NCBI RefSeq assembly: GCF_038051945.1
Contig: NZ_CP150302.1
Coordinates: 7,626,001 to 7,690,000 of the forward strand
DNA: 64,000 nucleotides
From: Paenibacillus sp. FSL H3-0469
GTDB taxonomy: Bacteria; Bacillota; Bacilli; Paenibacillales; Paenibacillaceae
Direction of reading: 5' to 3'
Position numbers and translations under genes: made by a program
Part shown: in pieces, positions 34,879 through 43,482 of the stretch
How positions within the stretch are numbered: the first letter of the stretch is position 1
Layout of the letters: every line of letters begins with the position of its first letter
Notes under the pieces: generated by a model
Told to the model about the DNA's origin: nothing
Seen by the model: the letters and a program-made list of their open reading frames with translations, nothing else
Database searches by the model: none

Positions 34879-35430
34879 ATGAACGACAATGTGGAAGAGC
34901 AGGAACTGGAGTTGTTAAAATACCCGATTGGAAGATTCGCCGCTAAGGGGAACCGGACAGCAGAAGTGCGGGAAGCATCCGTTGCCGTCTTTAGGCAGCT
35001 GGCAGAGGAGCTGCGGGCAGCAGTAGAGCCGCTAACGGCTGAACAGCAGCATACGCCTTACCGGCCGGGCGGCTGGACCGTGATTCAGGTCGTGCATCAT
35101 CTCGCCGATACGGGGATGTATGCATATCTCCGCTTCAAGCGGGGGCTGACGGAGGAAGCGCCGCTGGTTCCAAGCTACAGACAGGATCTGTGGGCGGAAC
35201 TGGACGATTCTTCCAATGAACCGGTGGAATCCTCACTTCAGCTCATCGGACTGCTTAATCGCAGATTCGCGACCTTACTGGAATCCTTGCAGCCTGAGGA
35301 TTATGAACGGACCATCGTAAGCGGTGGTCTGGGTGAGATGACACTGGATGCCGCCGTGGAGAGGTACATCTGGCACAGCCGCCATCATATCGCGCAGATT
35401 ACAGCATTGATCCAGCGAAGCGGCTGGTAA
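34879..35430 (+). CDS. DinB-like bacillithiol transferase (YfiT/BstA type)
   Basis: 183 residues. YPIGRFAAKG at the start, RPGGWTVIQVVHHLADTGMY and YIWHSRHHIAQI carry the three metal-binding His of the DinB/YfiT fold. YfiT/BstA enzymes are bacillithiol S-transferases. ATG 34879 is preferred for its AAAGGAG 11 bases upstream; ATG 34849 would overlap the HAD gene. Probably co-transcribed with the HAD gene; terminator follows. Confidence 0.88.
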   Translation: MNDNVEEQELELLKYPIGRFAAKGNRTAEVREASVAVFRQLAEELRAAVEPLTAEQQHTPYRPGGWTVIQVVHHLADTGMYAYLRFKRGLTEEAPLVPSYRQDLWAELDDSSNEPVESSLQLIGLLNRRFATLLESLQPEDYERTIVSGGLGEMTLDAAVERYIWHSRHHIAQITALIQRSGW

Positions 35431-35451
35431 GTGATAACTTTGTTTTAGCAT

Positions 35452-35487
35452 AAAAAGACGGAGAGGTTGTGTACTCTCCGTCTTTTT
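35452..35487 (+). terminator. Intrinsic terminator
   Basis: Perfect 14-bp stem AAAAAGACGGAGAG / CTCTCCGTCTTTTT with T-rich tail. Confidence 0.92.
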
Positions 35488-35544
35488 ATTTTGTCCGGGA
35501 TAGGAGAAGGGTGTGGAGGCCCGACGAGAAAACGAGGAGTCTTG

Positions 35545-35800
35545 AATGTATGCGGAAACCGCATACATTCAAGCGGACACTGAGCCTACAGGCAAAATGT
35601 ATGTGAAAAACAGCATACAATAGAGCGGAAGCGGGCCTCCGGGCAATACGTATGTGGAAATCAGCATACATTCGGGCAGATATGGTCCTCCGGGCAAAAT
35701 GTGTGTGGAAAACACCATACATATGGGCAGCTACGGGTCCTCCGGGCAAAATGTATGCGGAAAACAGCATACATTAGCATAGGGCGGCTGCGGGCCCTAC
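35545..35800. repeat. 51-bp tandem repeat array, five units, each with a dyad
   Basis: Units start at 35545, 35596, 35647, 35698 and 35750, so the period is 51 (once 52). Each contains an inverted repeat close to AATGTATGCGG-AAA-CGCATACATT, followed by a conserved CGGGTCCTCCGGGCA. The units differ at many bases. The array fills the gap between a terminator (35452) and the cupin gene (36008). Because 51 is divisible by three, long spurious open frames run through it. A lone relative is at 17535. Confidence 0.88.
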
Positions 35801-36007
35801 GAGACGCTGCTCCTTTTAGGGTTGCAGCCCCATCCAGCCCAGCCCGTCCGCCCAATCCATTGTCTAATCGCGCATTCAGCTATTCAATTCCGCTTAAGCT
35901 GCAATTTTAGTGTGCGGCGGAGCTATTCATCGTCACCTGGGCATGGGCGGATACATATCCTATAACCAGAACGATAAAAAACGGCCCCGAGGAAAGGACG
36001 GATATGT

Positions 36008-36787
36008 GTGACCTCTTATATGGACTATACGTCGCCCAATACACAGTTTACGTTTGATATGAACGGCAACACCTTATTCAAGAAGGATGATTGCAATTAT
36101 ATCAACGTACTGGGCGTCAAAAATCTGAACACCCTGGAGAATACCTCGCTGCTCGATATCTATCTCAGCAGATCCAATGTGGTCGAGCCGCATTATCATC
36201 AAAATGCTGCTGAGCTGGTGTATTGTATCTCGGGCGCGGCTGTGGTGTCGCTGATCAATCCGTTTACAAACGAGCTGCTGCATTTTCCGATCACTCCGGG
36301 CCAGGTTGCCAATGTACCGCAGGGCTGGTGGCATTATGAAGTGGCCACGATGGATTGCACCCATCTGCTGGCGATCTTCGATGCCCCTACACCGGAAGTT
36401 ATCCTCGGCTCGGATCTTCTGAGCCTAACCCCGGCTAATGTGCTGGCACATACCTACTGCCTCAATGAAGCGCTGGTTAAGGAAGCACTCGCTCCGGTGA
36501 AGCCTCAGACCTTCATTGGTCCGCCTGCGGATTGCTGTCCTCCTGCGAAGGCGGCAGCCGAGAATATGAAGGGAACCCACCCTGCTTCCGCCAATATGGC
36601 TCCGCTGCCGATGATGGCTAATGCCAACATGCCGCCTTATATGCACCAGCAGCAGGCTCCGCAATCCTTCGGCTACCAGCCGATGGCGGTACACGGTTAT
36701 TGTGCTCAGCCGTACGCCCAGCCCTACCGCCAGCAGCACTACTTCCAGGCTCCTCCGCAAGCTGTGCATGAGGCTGGAGCCGAATAA
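36008..36787 (+). CDS. Cupin-domain protein with Pro/Gln/Met/Tyr-rich tail
   Basis: 259 residues. A germin-like cupin occupies about 40-140 (VVEPHYHQNAAELVYCISGA with the metal-binding HxH and Glu; ITPGQVANVPQGWWHYEV with the second-motif His). From about 165 the chain is low complexity, with Cys pairs (PPADCCPPAKA) and a tail such as QPYAQPYRQQHYFQAPPQ, which recalls spore-coat proteins. GTG 36008 is 9 bases from AAAGGA. Followed by a terminator. Function unknown. Confidence 0.82.
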   Translation: MTSYMDYTSPNTQFTFDMNGNTLFKKDDCNYINVLGVKNLNTLENTSLLDIYLSRSNVVEPHYHQNAAELVYCISGAAVVSLINPFTNELLHFPITPGQVANVPQGWWHYEVATMDCTHLLAIFDAPTPEVILGSDLLSLTPANVLAHTYCLNEALVKEALAPVKPQTFIGPPADCCPPAKAAAENMKGTHPASANMAPLPMMANANMPPYMHQQQAPQSFGYQPMAVHGYCAQPYAQPYRQQHYFQAPPQAVHEAGAE

Positions 36788-36808
36788 CAGAAATCCACAC
36801 AGCACAAA

Positions 36809-36852
36809 CGGCAGCGTATTCTGTGAATGCAGAATGACGCTGCCGATTTTTT
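36809..36852 (+). terminator. Intrinsic terminator
   Basis: Outer stem CGGCAGCGT / ACGCTGCCG with an inner ATTCTG/CAGAAT, then ATTTTTTTG. Confidence 0.9.
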
Positions 36853-36889
36853 TGCAAATATAAGAACTTATAGGTTTCACACGATAACT
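36853..36889. repeat. Left direct repeat of the MerR/lipase/YhdH block
   Basis: Matches 39889-39925 in the same orientation at 30 of 37 positions, including ATAGG, TTCACAC and CAAA-ATAAGAA. It ends 6 bases before the MerR stop. Confidence 0.6.
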
Positions 36890-36895
36890 TATCCT

Positions 36896-37294
36896 TCAAT
36901 GATGCTTATCTGGAACCTGGAAGGAACGCAGATAATTCTGAATATCCTCCTGCGGGGTTTCGAGCAGATCGGCCAGCATGCTTTGGATAGCGTACAGGGC
37001 GGCAACCTTTTCGTCGATTTCGGTGATTTTGTCGCGGACGAGTTCCTTCAGGGTGTCTTCATCCATCTTCGAGCCGAGCAGGGCAAGTGCCGCCTGGATT
37101 TCTCTCAGTGAATAACCCAGGGACTGGGCATCCTTAATGAACTTCAGCTTGACCAGATAATCAGCAGAGTAGATCCGGTATCCCTTCGCGGTCCGCTCCG
37201 GGGCTGGCAGGATGCCGCTGTCCTCATAGTAACGGATGGTTGCTGCACTCAGCCCCGACTGCCGCGCCAGCTCTCCACGGGTCATTCCCTTCAT
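36896..37294 (-). CDS. MerR family transcriptional regulator
   Basis: 132 residues. Winged helix TRGELARQSGLSAATIRYYE followed by DSGILPAPERTAKGYRIYSA is the MerR signature; a long dimerisation helix follows. It lacks clustered C-terminal Cys, so it is not an obvious metal sensor. ATG 37294 has GGAGGG at good spacing. Last gene of a three-gene minus-strand block; may control it. Confidence 0.92.
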   Translation of the reverse strand: MKGMTRGELARQSGLSAATIRYYEDSGILPAPERTAKGYRIYSADYLVKLKFIKDAQSLGYSLREIQAALALLGSKMDEDTLKELVRDKITEIDEKVAALYAIQSMLADLLETPQEDIQNYLRSFQVPDKHH

Positions 37295-37329
37295 CTGGTA
37301 ATCCCTCCTGTATTCGATATCTATCTACT

Positions 37330-38784
37330 CTACGGTCTCTTGTGCGTGTAGGCCGTGTCAAAGATTACTTCCGGGTATTCGGCCGACGGACCGTTTAGCA
37401 GCGCCTGCGGCTCATCTAGCAGATACTGATCGAAGAACGACCGGACATAGGCTCTGCTTAAATCTACAGTATGCACCGGATCAAGACCGTTGGCGAATAA
37501 GGAGGGTGACAGCAGGGCTATATCCGTAAAACTCTGGTGAATGAAATGATCCACCGTCAGATAATAGGTATCCCTGGTGCTGCGGCTCATGACCGACTTC
37601 AGATCCGGCGTGAATTCTTCATAGATCAAGGGATCTGTATTCGCTTCGGGATGTGCAAGGTGCTGCGCACTCGTTCCGGTCATCATGTACATAAAAGGCT
37701 GCGTCAGCCCTTCATGGGCAACTTGTCCCCAGAACCCGCCCTCCAGACTGACACCTGCCTTGAAGCGCTTGTCCTGGGCTAAAGCTTCGGCGGTTGTAGC
37801 CCCGCCATAGGAATGGCCGAAGATTCCTGCACGGCTGAGATCAAGCCTGTCCTGGAATAATCCATTCGGGTCTTGGGTATTCCAAGCCGTCAGGGTGTCC
37901 AGCACAAAGCTGGCATCCCCTGCACGGATGGCAATTCCGTTCACATTGTAGCTGTAGAGCTCTGCGGAAGTATCAAACTTCGGATCAGGCACGTAATTGA
38001 CCGAAGCACCGTCCGGGTAAGTGACCTTGGCTGAGGTATAAGGATGATCCAGCCCTACGACAATATAGCCGTGACTGACCAGTTCTTCGATAATTGACAT
38101 ACTCTGAAATCTGGTGGAGCGGATCCCCGGCGAGAACAGCAGGACCGGATAGCGGGCTTCTTGTACCGAGAGCTGCACTCCAGCTGTAACATGTGTAGGA
38201 ATATGGGTGACATGGCTGAATAGCTGCTTCGGCAATCCGAATACAAGACTGATCGCTTCGCCCAGTGCGGAGGGATAATGCTCCTTAGGCTTACCTGCAG
38301 TCTGGTCAGGATCGGCCGGATACCATACATTTACCATCAGCTTCCGATTGCCGCCTTCCTCAGCGCTTAGTGTCTCGTCACGCTGCTCATCGGTAAGCTC
38401 CCGCGCAATCGTCCCGATGGCATATTTCCCTGTTGGCTCGGGTAGTGTGAACATGGGCAGCAGCCTGGCCGCATAGACGGATAATCCTGAAAGAAGAAGG
38501 ACCAGGATAAGCAGGAGACTCTTCCATAGCTTCGCATACCGTTTAGGCTGGCCCGTCCGGGCACGCTTTATAAGTCTGAATCCTAGTATGGTCAACAGTC
38601 CCAGCGCTGCGGCGTAGGCCGGAGCCATCTGGATGCGGTAATTCTCCAGCAACCCATGTAGCACCACAGCTATAACGACAGCCAGCAGCATAAGGGTATC
38701 CAGCCTCCGGTTTTTCTTTGGGCCAATCATTCCTGCCGTAACAGCCAGAATCACAACTATGACTGCAATCTCAAATAATCTCAT
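37330..38784 (-). CDS. Membrane-anchored alpha/beta hydrolase (PAF-acetylhydrolase/lipase-like)
   Basis: 484 residues. Four N-terminal membrane segments in the first ~120 residues, then an outer hydrolase domain. YPVLLFSPGIRSTRFQSMS is the oxyanion region and AGIFGHSYGGATTAEAL the GxSxG nucleophile elbow; a His near TVDHFIHQSF could complete the triad. It resembles PAF acetylhydrolase II-type esterases. ATG 38784 follows GGAGGTAGGTCAA. Lies 35 bases upstream of the MerR gene on the same strand. Confidence 0.85.
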   Translation of the reverse strand: MRLFEIAVIVVILAVTAGMIGPKKNRRLDTLMLLAVVIAVVLHGLLENYRIQMAPAYAAALGLLTILGFRLIKRARTGQPKRYAKLWKSLLLILVLLLSGLSVYAARLLPMFTLPEPTGKYAIGTIARELTDEQRDETLSAEEGGNRKLMVNVWYPADPDQTAGKPKEHYPSALGEAISLVFGLPKQLFSHVTHIPTHVTAGVQLSVQEARYPVLLFSPGIRSTRFQSMSIIEELVSHGYIVVGLDHPYTSAKVTYPDGASVNYVPDPKFDTSAELYSYNVNGIAIRAGDASFVLDTLTAWNTQDPNGLFQDRLDLSRAGIFGHSYGGATTAEALAQDKRFKAGVSLEGGFWGQVAHEGLTQPFMYMMTGTSAQHLAHPEANTDPLIYEEFTPDLKSVMSRSTRDTYYLTVDHFIHQSFTDIALLSPSLFANGLDPVHTVDLSRAYVRSFFDQYLLDEPQALLNGPSAEYPEVIFDTAYTHKRP

Positions 38785-38864
38785 TTGACCTACCTCCAAC
38801 TCTATTCATCTGGAACAATTAGAGTATAAAGGTTGAAGTGTACTTCAAGGTCAAGGCTTAATTT

Positions 38865-39857
38865 CTAGGATAAGCGGACAAGCACGCGGCCACGGGTGCC
38901 CGACTGGAGAATATCCTGAAGTGCCAATGGCAGCTCAGTCAGAGAAATCTCACGGTCCACCAGCGTATCCAGCACCGCAGGCTTCATGTCGCCTGCCATG
39001 CGCTGCCAGAGCTGGGCCCGTTTCTCCATAGGGCAAGCTACGGAATCGATGCCGAGCAGACTGACTCCGCGCAGGATAAACGGCAGGACGGTGGTCGGGA
39101 CAGCCGTGCCTGCGGTTAAGCCGCTTGCGGCCACTGCGCCGCCGTAGGCGATTTTGCTCAGGACAGCAGCCAGCGGGGCACCTCCGACTGAATCTACGGC
39201 AGCCTGCCAGAGCTGCTTGTCCAGCGGCTTCACCGCACTGCCCGCGACCTCTTCGCGGGAGATGACCTCAGCAGCACCCAGCGCCTGCAGATATCCGGCT
39301 TCAGCCGTTCTGCCGGTACTGGCAGTGACCTGATAGCCCAGCTTCGCCAGGATAGCGGTCGCCGCACCTCCGACACCGCCGGTGGCACCGGTAACGAGCA
39401 CTTTTCCCTGGTCAGGGGTCATGCCTTGTGCTTCCAGCGCTTGCACAGACAGCGCCGCCGTGAATCCGGCCGTGCCGTAGATCATCGCTTCCCGCAGCGT
39501 CAAGCCCTCCGGGAGTTCAACAACCCAATCCGCAGGGATGCGGGCGTATTCGCTGAAGCCGCCGAAGTGGGAAACGCCGATCCCATAGCTGGTGGCAATG
39601 ACAGACTGGCCTTCGCGGAAACGGCTGTCCTTCGATGAGACTACCGTTCCTGACAGGTCAATCCCCGGAATGAACGGATAATTTCGCACAATATTCCCAT
39701 TCGGGATGCTTGCCAGCCCGTCTTTATAGTTTACACTGGAATAAGCTACCTTAATTAACACTTCACCAGCGGGCAGTTCCTCCAGGGATACCGGTCTGAT
39801 CTCAACGGAGAATGGTTCTGTCTTGTCCACTACCAATGCTTGAAAAGGCTTCGTCAT
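38865..39857 (-). CDS. YhdH/YhfP family quinone oxidoreductase (MDR, acryloyl-CoA-reductase-like)
   Basis: 330 residues of the zinc-free medium-chain reductase family. SSVNYKDGLASIPNGNIVRN and PFIPGIDLSGTVV are diagnostic of YhdH/AcuI; the NADPH loop is VTGATGGVGGAA. Reduces activated double bonds or quinones. ATG 39857 behind AGGAGAGAGAAGAT. The promoter region overlaps the right copy of the direct repeat (39889-39925). First gene of the minus-strand block with the lipase and MerR. Confidence 0.92.
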   Translation of the reverse strand: MTKPFQALVVDKTEPFSVEIRPVSLEELPAGEVLIKVAYSSVNYKDGLASIPNGNIVRNYPFIPGIDLSGTVVSSKDSRFREGQSVIATSYGIGVSHFGGFSEYARIPADWVVELPEGLTLREAMIYGTAGFTAALSVQALEAQGMTPDQGKVLVTGATGGVGGAATAILAKLGYQVTASTGRTAEAGYLQALGAAEVISREEVAGSAVKPLDKQLWQAAVDSVGGAPLAAVLSKIAYGGAVAASGLTAGTAVPTTVLPFILRGVSLLGIDSVACPMEKRAQLWQRMAGDMKPAVLDTLVDREISLTELPLALQDILQSGTRGRVLVRLS

Positions 39858-39888
39858 ATCTTCTCTCTCCTAATTCGTGCTGTATTTG

Positions 39889-39925
39889 TTCAAACATAAG
39901 AATTCATAGGCTTCACACCATTACT
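39889..39925. repeat. Right direct repeat of the MerR/lipase/YhdH block
   Basis: Partner of 36853-36889. It lies 32 bases upstream of the YhdH start, so it could be either a flank of a moved block or a regulator site. Confidence 0.6.
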
Positions 39926-39992
39926 ATTGTGCCCCGTCAATCTAGGAAACACAATGATATGCCACACTAAATGGTTACAAAGGAGTGTTCAT

Positions 39993-40484
39993 ATGAGGGC
40001 GAAATTGCATAAAAGCGTGCTTATCGCAGCAATCTGTCTCGTTTTGGGCGGGGGAGCATTGTACGTATCCGCAACATCTGATTCCGGTCCGGCAGTACAG
40101 AGGCTGCGTCTAAGTGAGGATGAGCCTGCGCGGTATCTGCAAGGGCTTGCGGCTGTAACTCTGGATCGGCTGGAGCTGACGCTTGGTGATCAGAGCCGTC
40201 CGGGTAATTATATCAGTATTCCTAACCATACAGAGCTGCTATGGAGGAAGCCTGTGCAGACACCGGCAGGCCAAGGGGAACTGATCAAGTTCATACAGGA
40301 GGGGAGTGCGGTCTATCCAGCCCCTGAAGTTACTTATTATTGGCTCTGTTATCAGCGTCCCGGCAAGAGTGAGAGCGATGATACCGTCACCTACTATATA
40401 GAAGCGAAAGTATTGGGGCAAGATGAAGAGGCTGCGGAAGCAGAGCTGCTAGAGCTGGCCGAGAACTGGGAAATTCCCGGTTAA
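39993..40484 (+). CDS. Hypothetical exported/membrane-anchored protein
   Basis: 163 residues. A signal-type segment (about 8-25, SVLIAAICLVLGGGALYVSA) precedes a soluble domain (LRLSEDEPARYLQGLAAVTL, TYYWLCYQRPGKSESDD). No known family recognised. ATG 39993 with AAAGGAG 8 bases upstream; a frame to 39927 is not supported. Directly followed by malic enzyme on the same strand, with no clear link. Confidence 0.7.
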   Translation: MRAKLHKSVLIAAICLVLGGGALYVSATSDSGPAVQRLRLSEDEPARYLQGLAAVTLDRLELTLGDQSRPGNYISIPNHTELLWRKPVQTPAGQGELIKFIQEGSAVYPAPEVTYYWLCYQRPGKSESDDTVTYYIEAKVLGQDEEAAEAELLELAENWEIPG

Positions 40485-40565
40485 CCCGGATTTAATTGTG
40501 AACAACAAGTGAACTGTAGTATATTGAGGGTAGAATTCATCCGTCTGATGAGGGAGGCATACTCT

Positions 40566-41972
40566 ATGTCCATTGCAACAACGATGATTATCCGGCTTGA
40601 AATCCGTAAGGCAGAAGCTTCTTTTGGCGATGTGGCGTCCAGGCTGGCAGCAGCCGGCGGCGATATTGTAGCGATTGACGTGATCCGTGGCGGCAAGGAT
40701 GTGACGACCCGTGACCTGACCGTGAATGTGCAGGATGCGGCGAATGAAGAGATTATCAGCGTGCTGAAGAATATGCCTGGAATCAAAGTCATCAATGTCT
40801 CCGACCGTACCTTCCTGGCCCATCTCGGCGGCAAAATCGAGGTTACCCCGAAGATGCCGATCAAGAACCGCGAGGATCTGTCGCTGGTGTATACCCCAGG
40901 CGTGGCCCGTGTCTGTACGGCGATTGCCGAAGATCCGTCCAAGGCGTATTCCCTGACGATGAAAAGAAATACGGTAGCTGTCGTCACCGACGGCACCGCT
41001 GTGCTGGGGCTTGGCGATATCGGACCAGAGGCGGCGATGCCGGTGATGGAAGGTAAGGCCATGCTGTTCAAGCAGCTGGCGGATATTGACGGGTTCCCGC
41101 TATGTCTGGACACTAAGGACCCGGAAGAAATCATTCAGATTGTGAAAGCGGTTGCTCCCGGCTTCGGGGGCATTAATCTGGAGGACATCAGCTCTCCGCG
41201 CTGCTTTGAGATTGAACGCCGGCTATCAGCGGAGCTGGATATTCCAGTCTTCCATGATGATCAGCACGGAACGGCCGTAGTTGCGCTGGCCGGTCTGTTG
41301 AACGCTCTCCAAGTCGTGGAAAAGTCGATTGCAGACTCCAGAATCGTAGTCGTCGGCATCGGTGCGGCAGGCGTATCGATTTGCCGTCTGCTGCTGGCGG
41401 CAGGTGCCAAGCATCTCTATGCGGTAGACAAGGAGGGGATACTGAACCGGAACGAATCCTACACCAATGCCGAATGGAGCTGGCTGGCCGAAGCCACGAA
41501 TACTGAGAATCTGAGCGGAGGACTGGATGAGGCGGTGCGCGGAGCAGATGTCTTCATCGGTGTATCCAGAGGAGGGATTTTGCAGGTTAGCCATTTACAG
41601 AGCATGGCCCAGGACAGCATCGTGTTCGCTATGGCTAATCCGACCCCGGAGATTGAACCGGATCTGGCCGAGCCTTACGTCCGGGTGCTGGCAACCGGCA
41701 GAAGCGATTACCCTAACCAGATTAATAACGTGCTGTGTTTTCCGGGGATTTTCCGCGGGGCGCTGGACTGCCGGGCCAAGACGGTGAATCTGGAGATGAA
41801 GCTCGCAGCGGCGCAGGCCATTGCATCGGTGGTTCACCCGGATGAGCGGAATGAGCAGTATATTATTCCGAGTATTTTCAACGAGAAGGTTGTAGAGCAG
41901 GTACGTCTGGCTGTAATTAAGGCCGCCATAGCGACCGGCATCGCCCGGCGCATCCCGCCGGATGTGAGCTGA
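40566..41972 (+). CDS. NAD(P)-dependent malic enzyme with N-terminal ACT domain
   Basis: 468 residues. An ACT-type regulatory domain is at 1-80 (MIIRLEIRKAEASFGDVASR, GGDIVAIDVI). The catalytic part has LSLVYTPGVARVCTAI, TDGTAVLGLGDIGPEAAMPV, HDDQHGTAVVALAGL and IVVVGIGAAGVSI (cofactor). Decarboxylates malate to pyruvate. The ACT domain suggests allosteric control by a small ligand. ATG 40566 after GAGGGAGGCATACTCT. Confidence 0.93.
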   Translation: MSIATTMIIRLEIRKAEASFGDVASRLAAAGGDIVAIDVIRGGKDVTTRDLTVNVQDAANEEIISVLKNMPGIKVINVSDRTFLAHLGGKIEVTPKMPIKNREDLSLVYTPGVARVCTAIAEDPSKAYSLTMKRNTVAVVTDGTAVLGLGDIGPEAAMPVMEGKAMLFKQLADIDGFPLCLDTKDPEEIIQIVKAVAPGFGGINLEDISSPRCFEIERRLSAELDIPVFHDDQHGTAVVALAGLLNALQVVEKSIADSRIVVVGIGAAGVSICRLLLAAGAKHLYAVDKEGILNRNESYTNAEWSWLAEATNTENLSGGLDEAVRGADVFIGVSRGGILQVSHLQSMAQDSIVFAMANPTPEIEPDLAEPYVRVLATGRSDYPNQINNVLCFPGIFRGALDCRAKTVNLEMKLAAAQAIASVVHPDERNEQYIIPSIFNEKVVEQVRLAVIKAAIATGIARRIPPDVS

Positions 41973-42001
41973 GGAGTCCACTGAGTATGGGGAAGGTGAA
42001 C

Positions 42002-42026
42002 AAGCTGTGGCCTTAGGCTGCGGCTT
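42002..42026 (+). terminator. Intrinsic terminator of malic enzyme
   Basis: 11-bp stem AAGCTGTGGCC / GGCTGCGGCTT with G-U pairs and a 3-base loop, then TGTTTG. Confidence 0.6.
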
Positions 42027-42177
42027 TGTTTGCGTCTGCTTTTGAGCAGGAGTATATAGTTGGCCATGTAAAAGCAAGGATGCCAGGGGCCCGGGAGTGA
42101 TAGATTGAGCGGAGGAAGGCTTACGCCTGTGCTTATGGGAGAGGTGGGAAGGGACGAGTGGCAGGAATTAGATGAAT

Positions 42178-42354
42178 TTTGTACATTTGCTGGTGGCCGT
42201 TGGGGGCATGGTAGGGCAACAATTGGATAAACAACACTTAATTATCGTGATTCAAGGAAAGTCTTCAAAAGTTGAGTTAACAGTTGGACTTTTTCCACTT
42301 GTCTCCTGGAAATCCCCGATATTCGATAAATTAAGATACGTTTGTACACTTGCT
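42178..42354. repeat. Two TTTGTACAYTTGCT copies in a gene-free stretch
   Basis: The 14-mer occurs at 42178-42191 and 42341-42354 in the same orientation. The 41973-42464 interval has no convincing gene; a 69-codon frame at 42172 lacks a good ribosome site. It looks like decayed intergenic repeat sequence. Confidence 0.4.
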
Positions 42355-42464
42355 TCCTGCCGGGGAGGAAGAATCCTTTAAGATCAGGCTACGCTGTTTA
42401 TATATAAGGGGCAGCATGGTAAAATATACAAATGGATACAATGATTCATCATTCAGGAGGGCTT

Positions 42465-43004
42465 ATGTACCGCAGAATTCATATTATGGGAGCTTCCGGG
42501 GCGGGAACAACTACCTTGGGCAAGGCGCTGGCGGCGAGGCTTCCGCATGTTCAATTGGACAGTGACGATTATTTCTGGGAGCAGAAGTATACGAAGCAAA
42601 GTGTTGTGGCAGAGCGTCTGAACAAATTGCAGGCAGATATGGCGCAGCATGAGCCATGGATTCTGTCCGGTGCGGTTTGCGGCTGGGGGGATTCGCTGCG
42701 GGATACCTTCGATCTGGTGATTTTCCTGTGGATTCCTGAGCAGGTACGTCTGGATCGGCTGCGGGCGAGGGAGTATGAACGATACGGTGATGAGGGTCTG
42801 CCGGGCGGAGATAAATATGAGGATGTACAGGAATTTATGGCTTGGGCGGCGCAGTACGATACGGCAGGACCTGAGGTCCGCAGCCGCACGCTGCATGAGG
42901 ATTGGATGGCTGGGATAAACGGTGATCTGTTGCGGCTGGAAGGGGATTTTACAGTGGAGGAGCGGGTGGAGGCAGTACTGCAATTCCTATCCCGTTCAAG
43001 CTAA
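42465..43004 (+). CDS. P-loop kinase-like ATPase (adenylate/shikimate-kinase type)
   Basis: 179 residues. Walker A MGASGAGTTTLGKALAARL (about 8-26); QLDSDDYFWEQKY acts like a substrate-binding loop, WILSGAV and DLVIFLWIP are core strands, and RLRAREYERYG a lid-type Arg segment. Probably phosphorylates a small molecule. ATG 42465 behind AGGAGGGCTT; the upstream extension to 42432 is rejected. Confidence 0.85.
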   Translation: MYRRIHIMGASGAGTTTLGKALAARLPHVQLDSDDYFWEQKYTKQSVVAERLNKLQADMAQHEPWILSGAVCGWGDSLRDTFDLVIFLWIPEQVRLDRLRAREYERYGDEGLPGGDKYEDVQEFMAWAAQYDTAGPEVRSRTLHEDWMAGINGDLLRLEGDFTVEERVEAVLQFLSRSS

Positions 43005-43032
43005 TTGAATCTATGGGAAAAGGGGGCTGACC

Positions 43033-43467
43033 ATGAGGACGATACTTCGTGTGCTGCTGCTTCCGGCAATTCTGCTATTGCTGCTGACGTCCTGCAATAC
43101 GGAAACGACCTATTTCAATTATACGTTCAAGGGCGAGGGGGACACCTGGTCAGGGGTGTATAAGCAAGAGGCCAGCCAGAAGCTGACCAAAAAGAATAAA
43201 GTGACCAGTGAAAGCTCCAAGCGGTATAACTTAGTACTGCGTTACAAAGGCGACCAGTCTGATCTCGAAACGATTAAACAGATGAAATATACGTTCAAAG
43301 CTAAACATAGCAGCGGCAGCCAGACTATCGAGGGGCCTGTTGAAGTAGCAATGCTGAAAATGGGTGCTTCTGGAAATGGCTCTGTTGAGAAAAAAGACTC
43401 CGTCATTAAAGTCACTGTTGAGTGGGACGGGAAGAGTGAGGAGTTTGAGCTCAAGAATGAGAAGTAG
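43033..43467 (+). CDS. Lipoprotein of unknown function
   Basis: 144 residues. Signal peptide with lipobox LLLTSC (Cys at about 21), then a Lys/Ser/Thr-rich extracellular domain (TYFNYTFKGEGDTWSGVYKQ, VIKVTVEWDGKSEEFELK) with beta character. No known family recognised. ATG 43033; 16 bases after it begins a GNAT gene on the same strand. Confidence 0.8.
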   Translation: MRTILRVLLLPAILLLLLTSCNTETTYFNYTFKGEGDTWSGVYKQEASQKLTKKNKVTSESSKRYNLVLRYKGDQSDLETIKQMKYTFKAKHSSGSQTIEGPVEVAMLKMGASGNGSVEKKDSVIKVTVEWDGKSEEFELKNEK

Positions 43468-43482
43468 GGGGCGTATCCGGCC

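Noticed and set aside
35545..35800. CRISPR array
   Set aside because: The whole unit, including the would-be spacers, is similar between copies, repeats are degenerate and no cas gene is nearby.
35486..35855. Minus- and plus-strand open frames across the 51-bp array, such as a 94-codon frame with a 17-residue repeat
   Set aside because: The unit length is a multiple of three, so any frame free of stops stays open through the array; no ribosome site and no conserved protein sequence.
42172..42381. 69-codon frame in the gap after malic enzyme
   Set aside because: No usable ribosome site, repeat-like flanks and no motif; more likely decayed repeat sequence.
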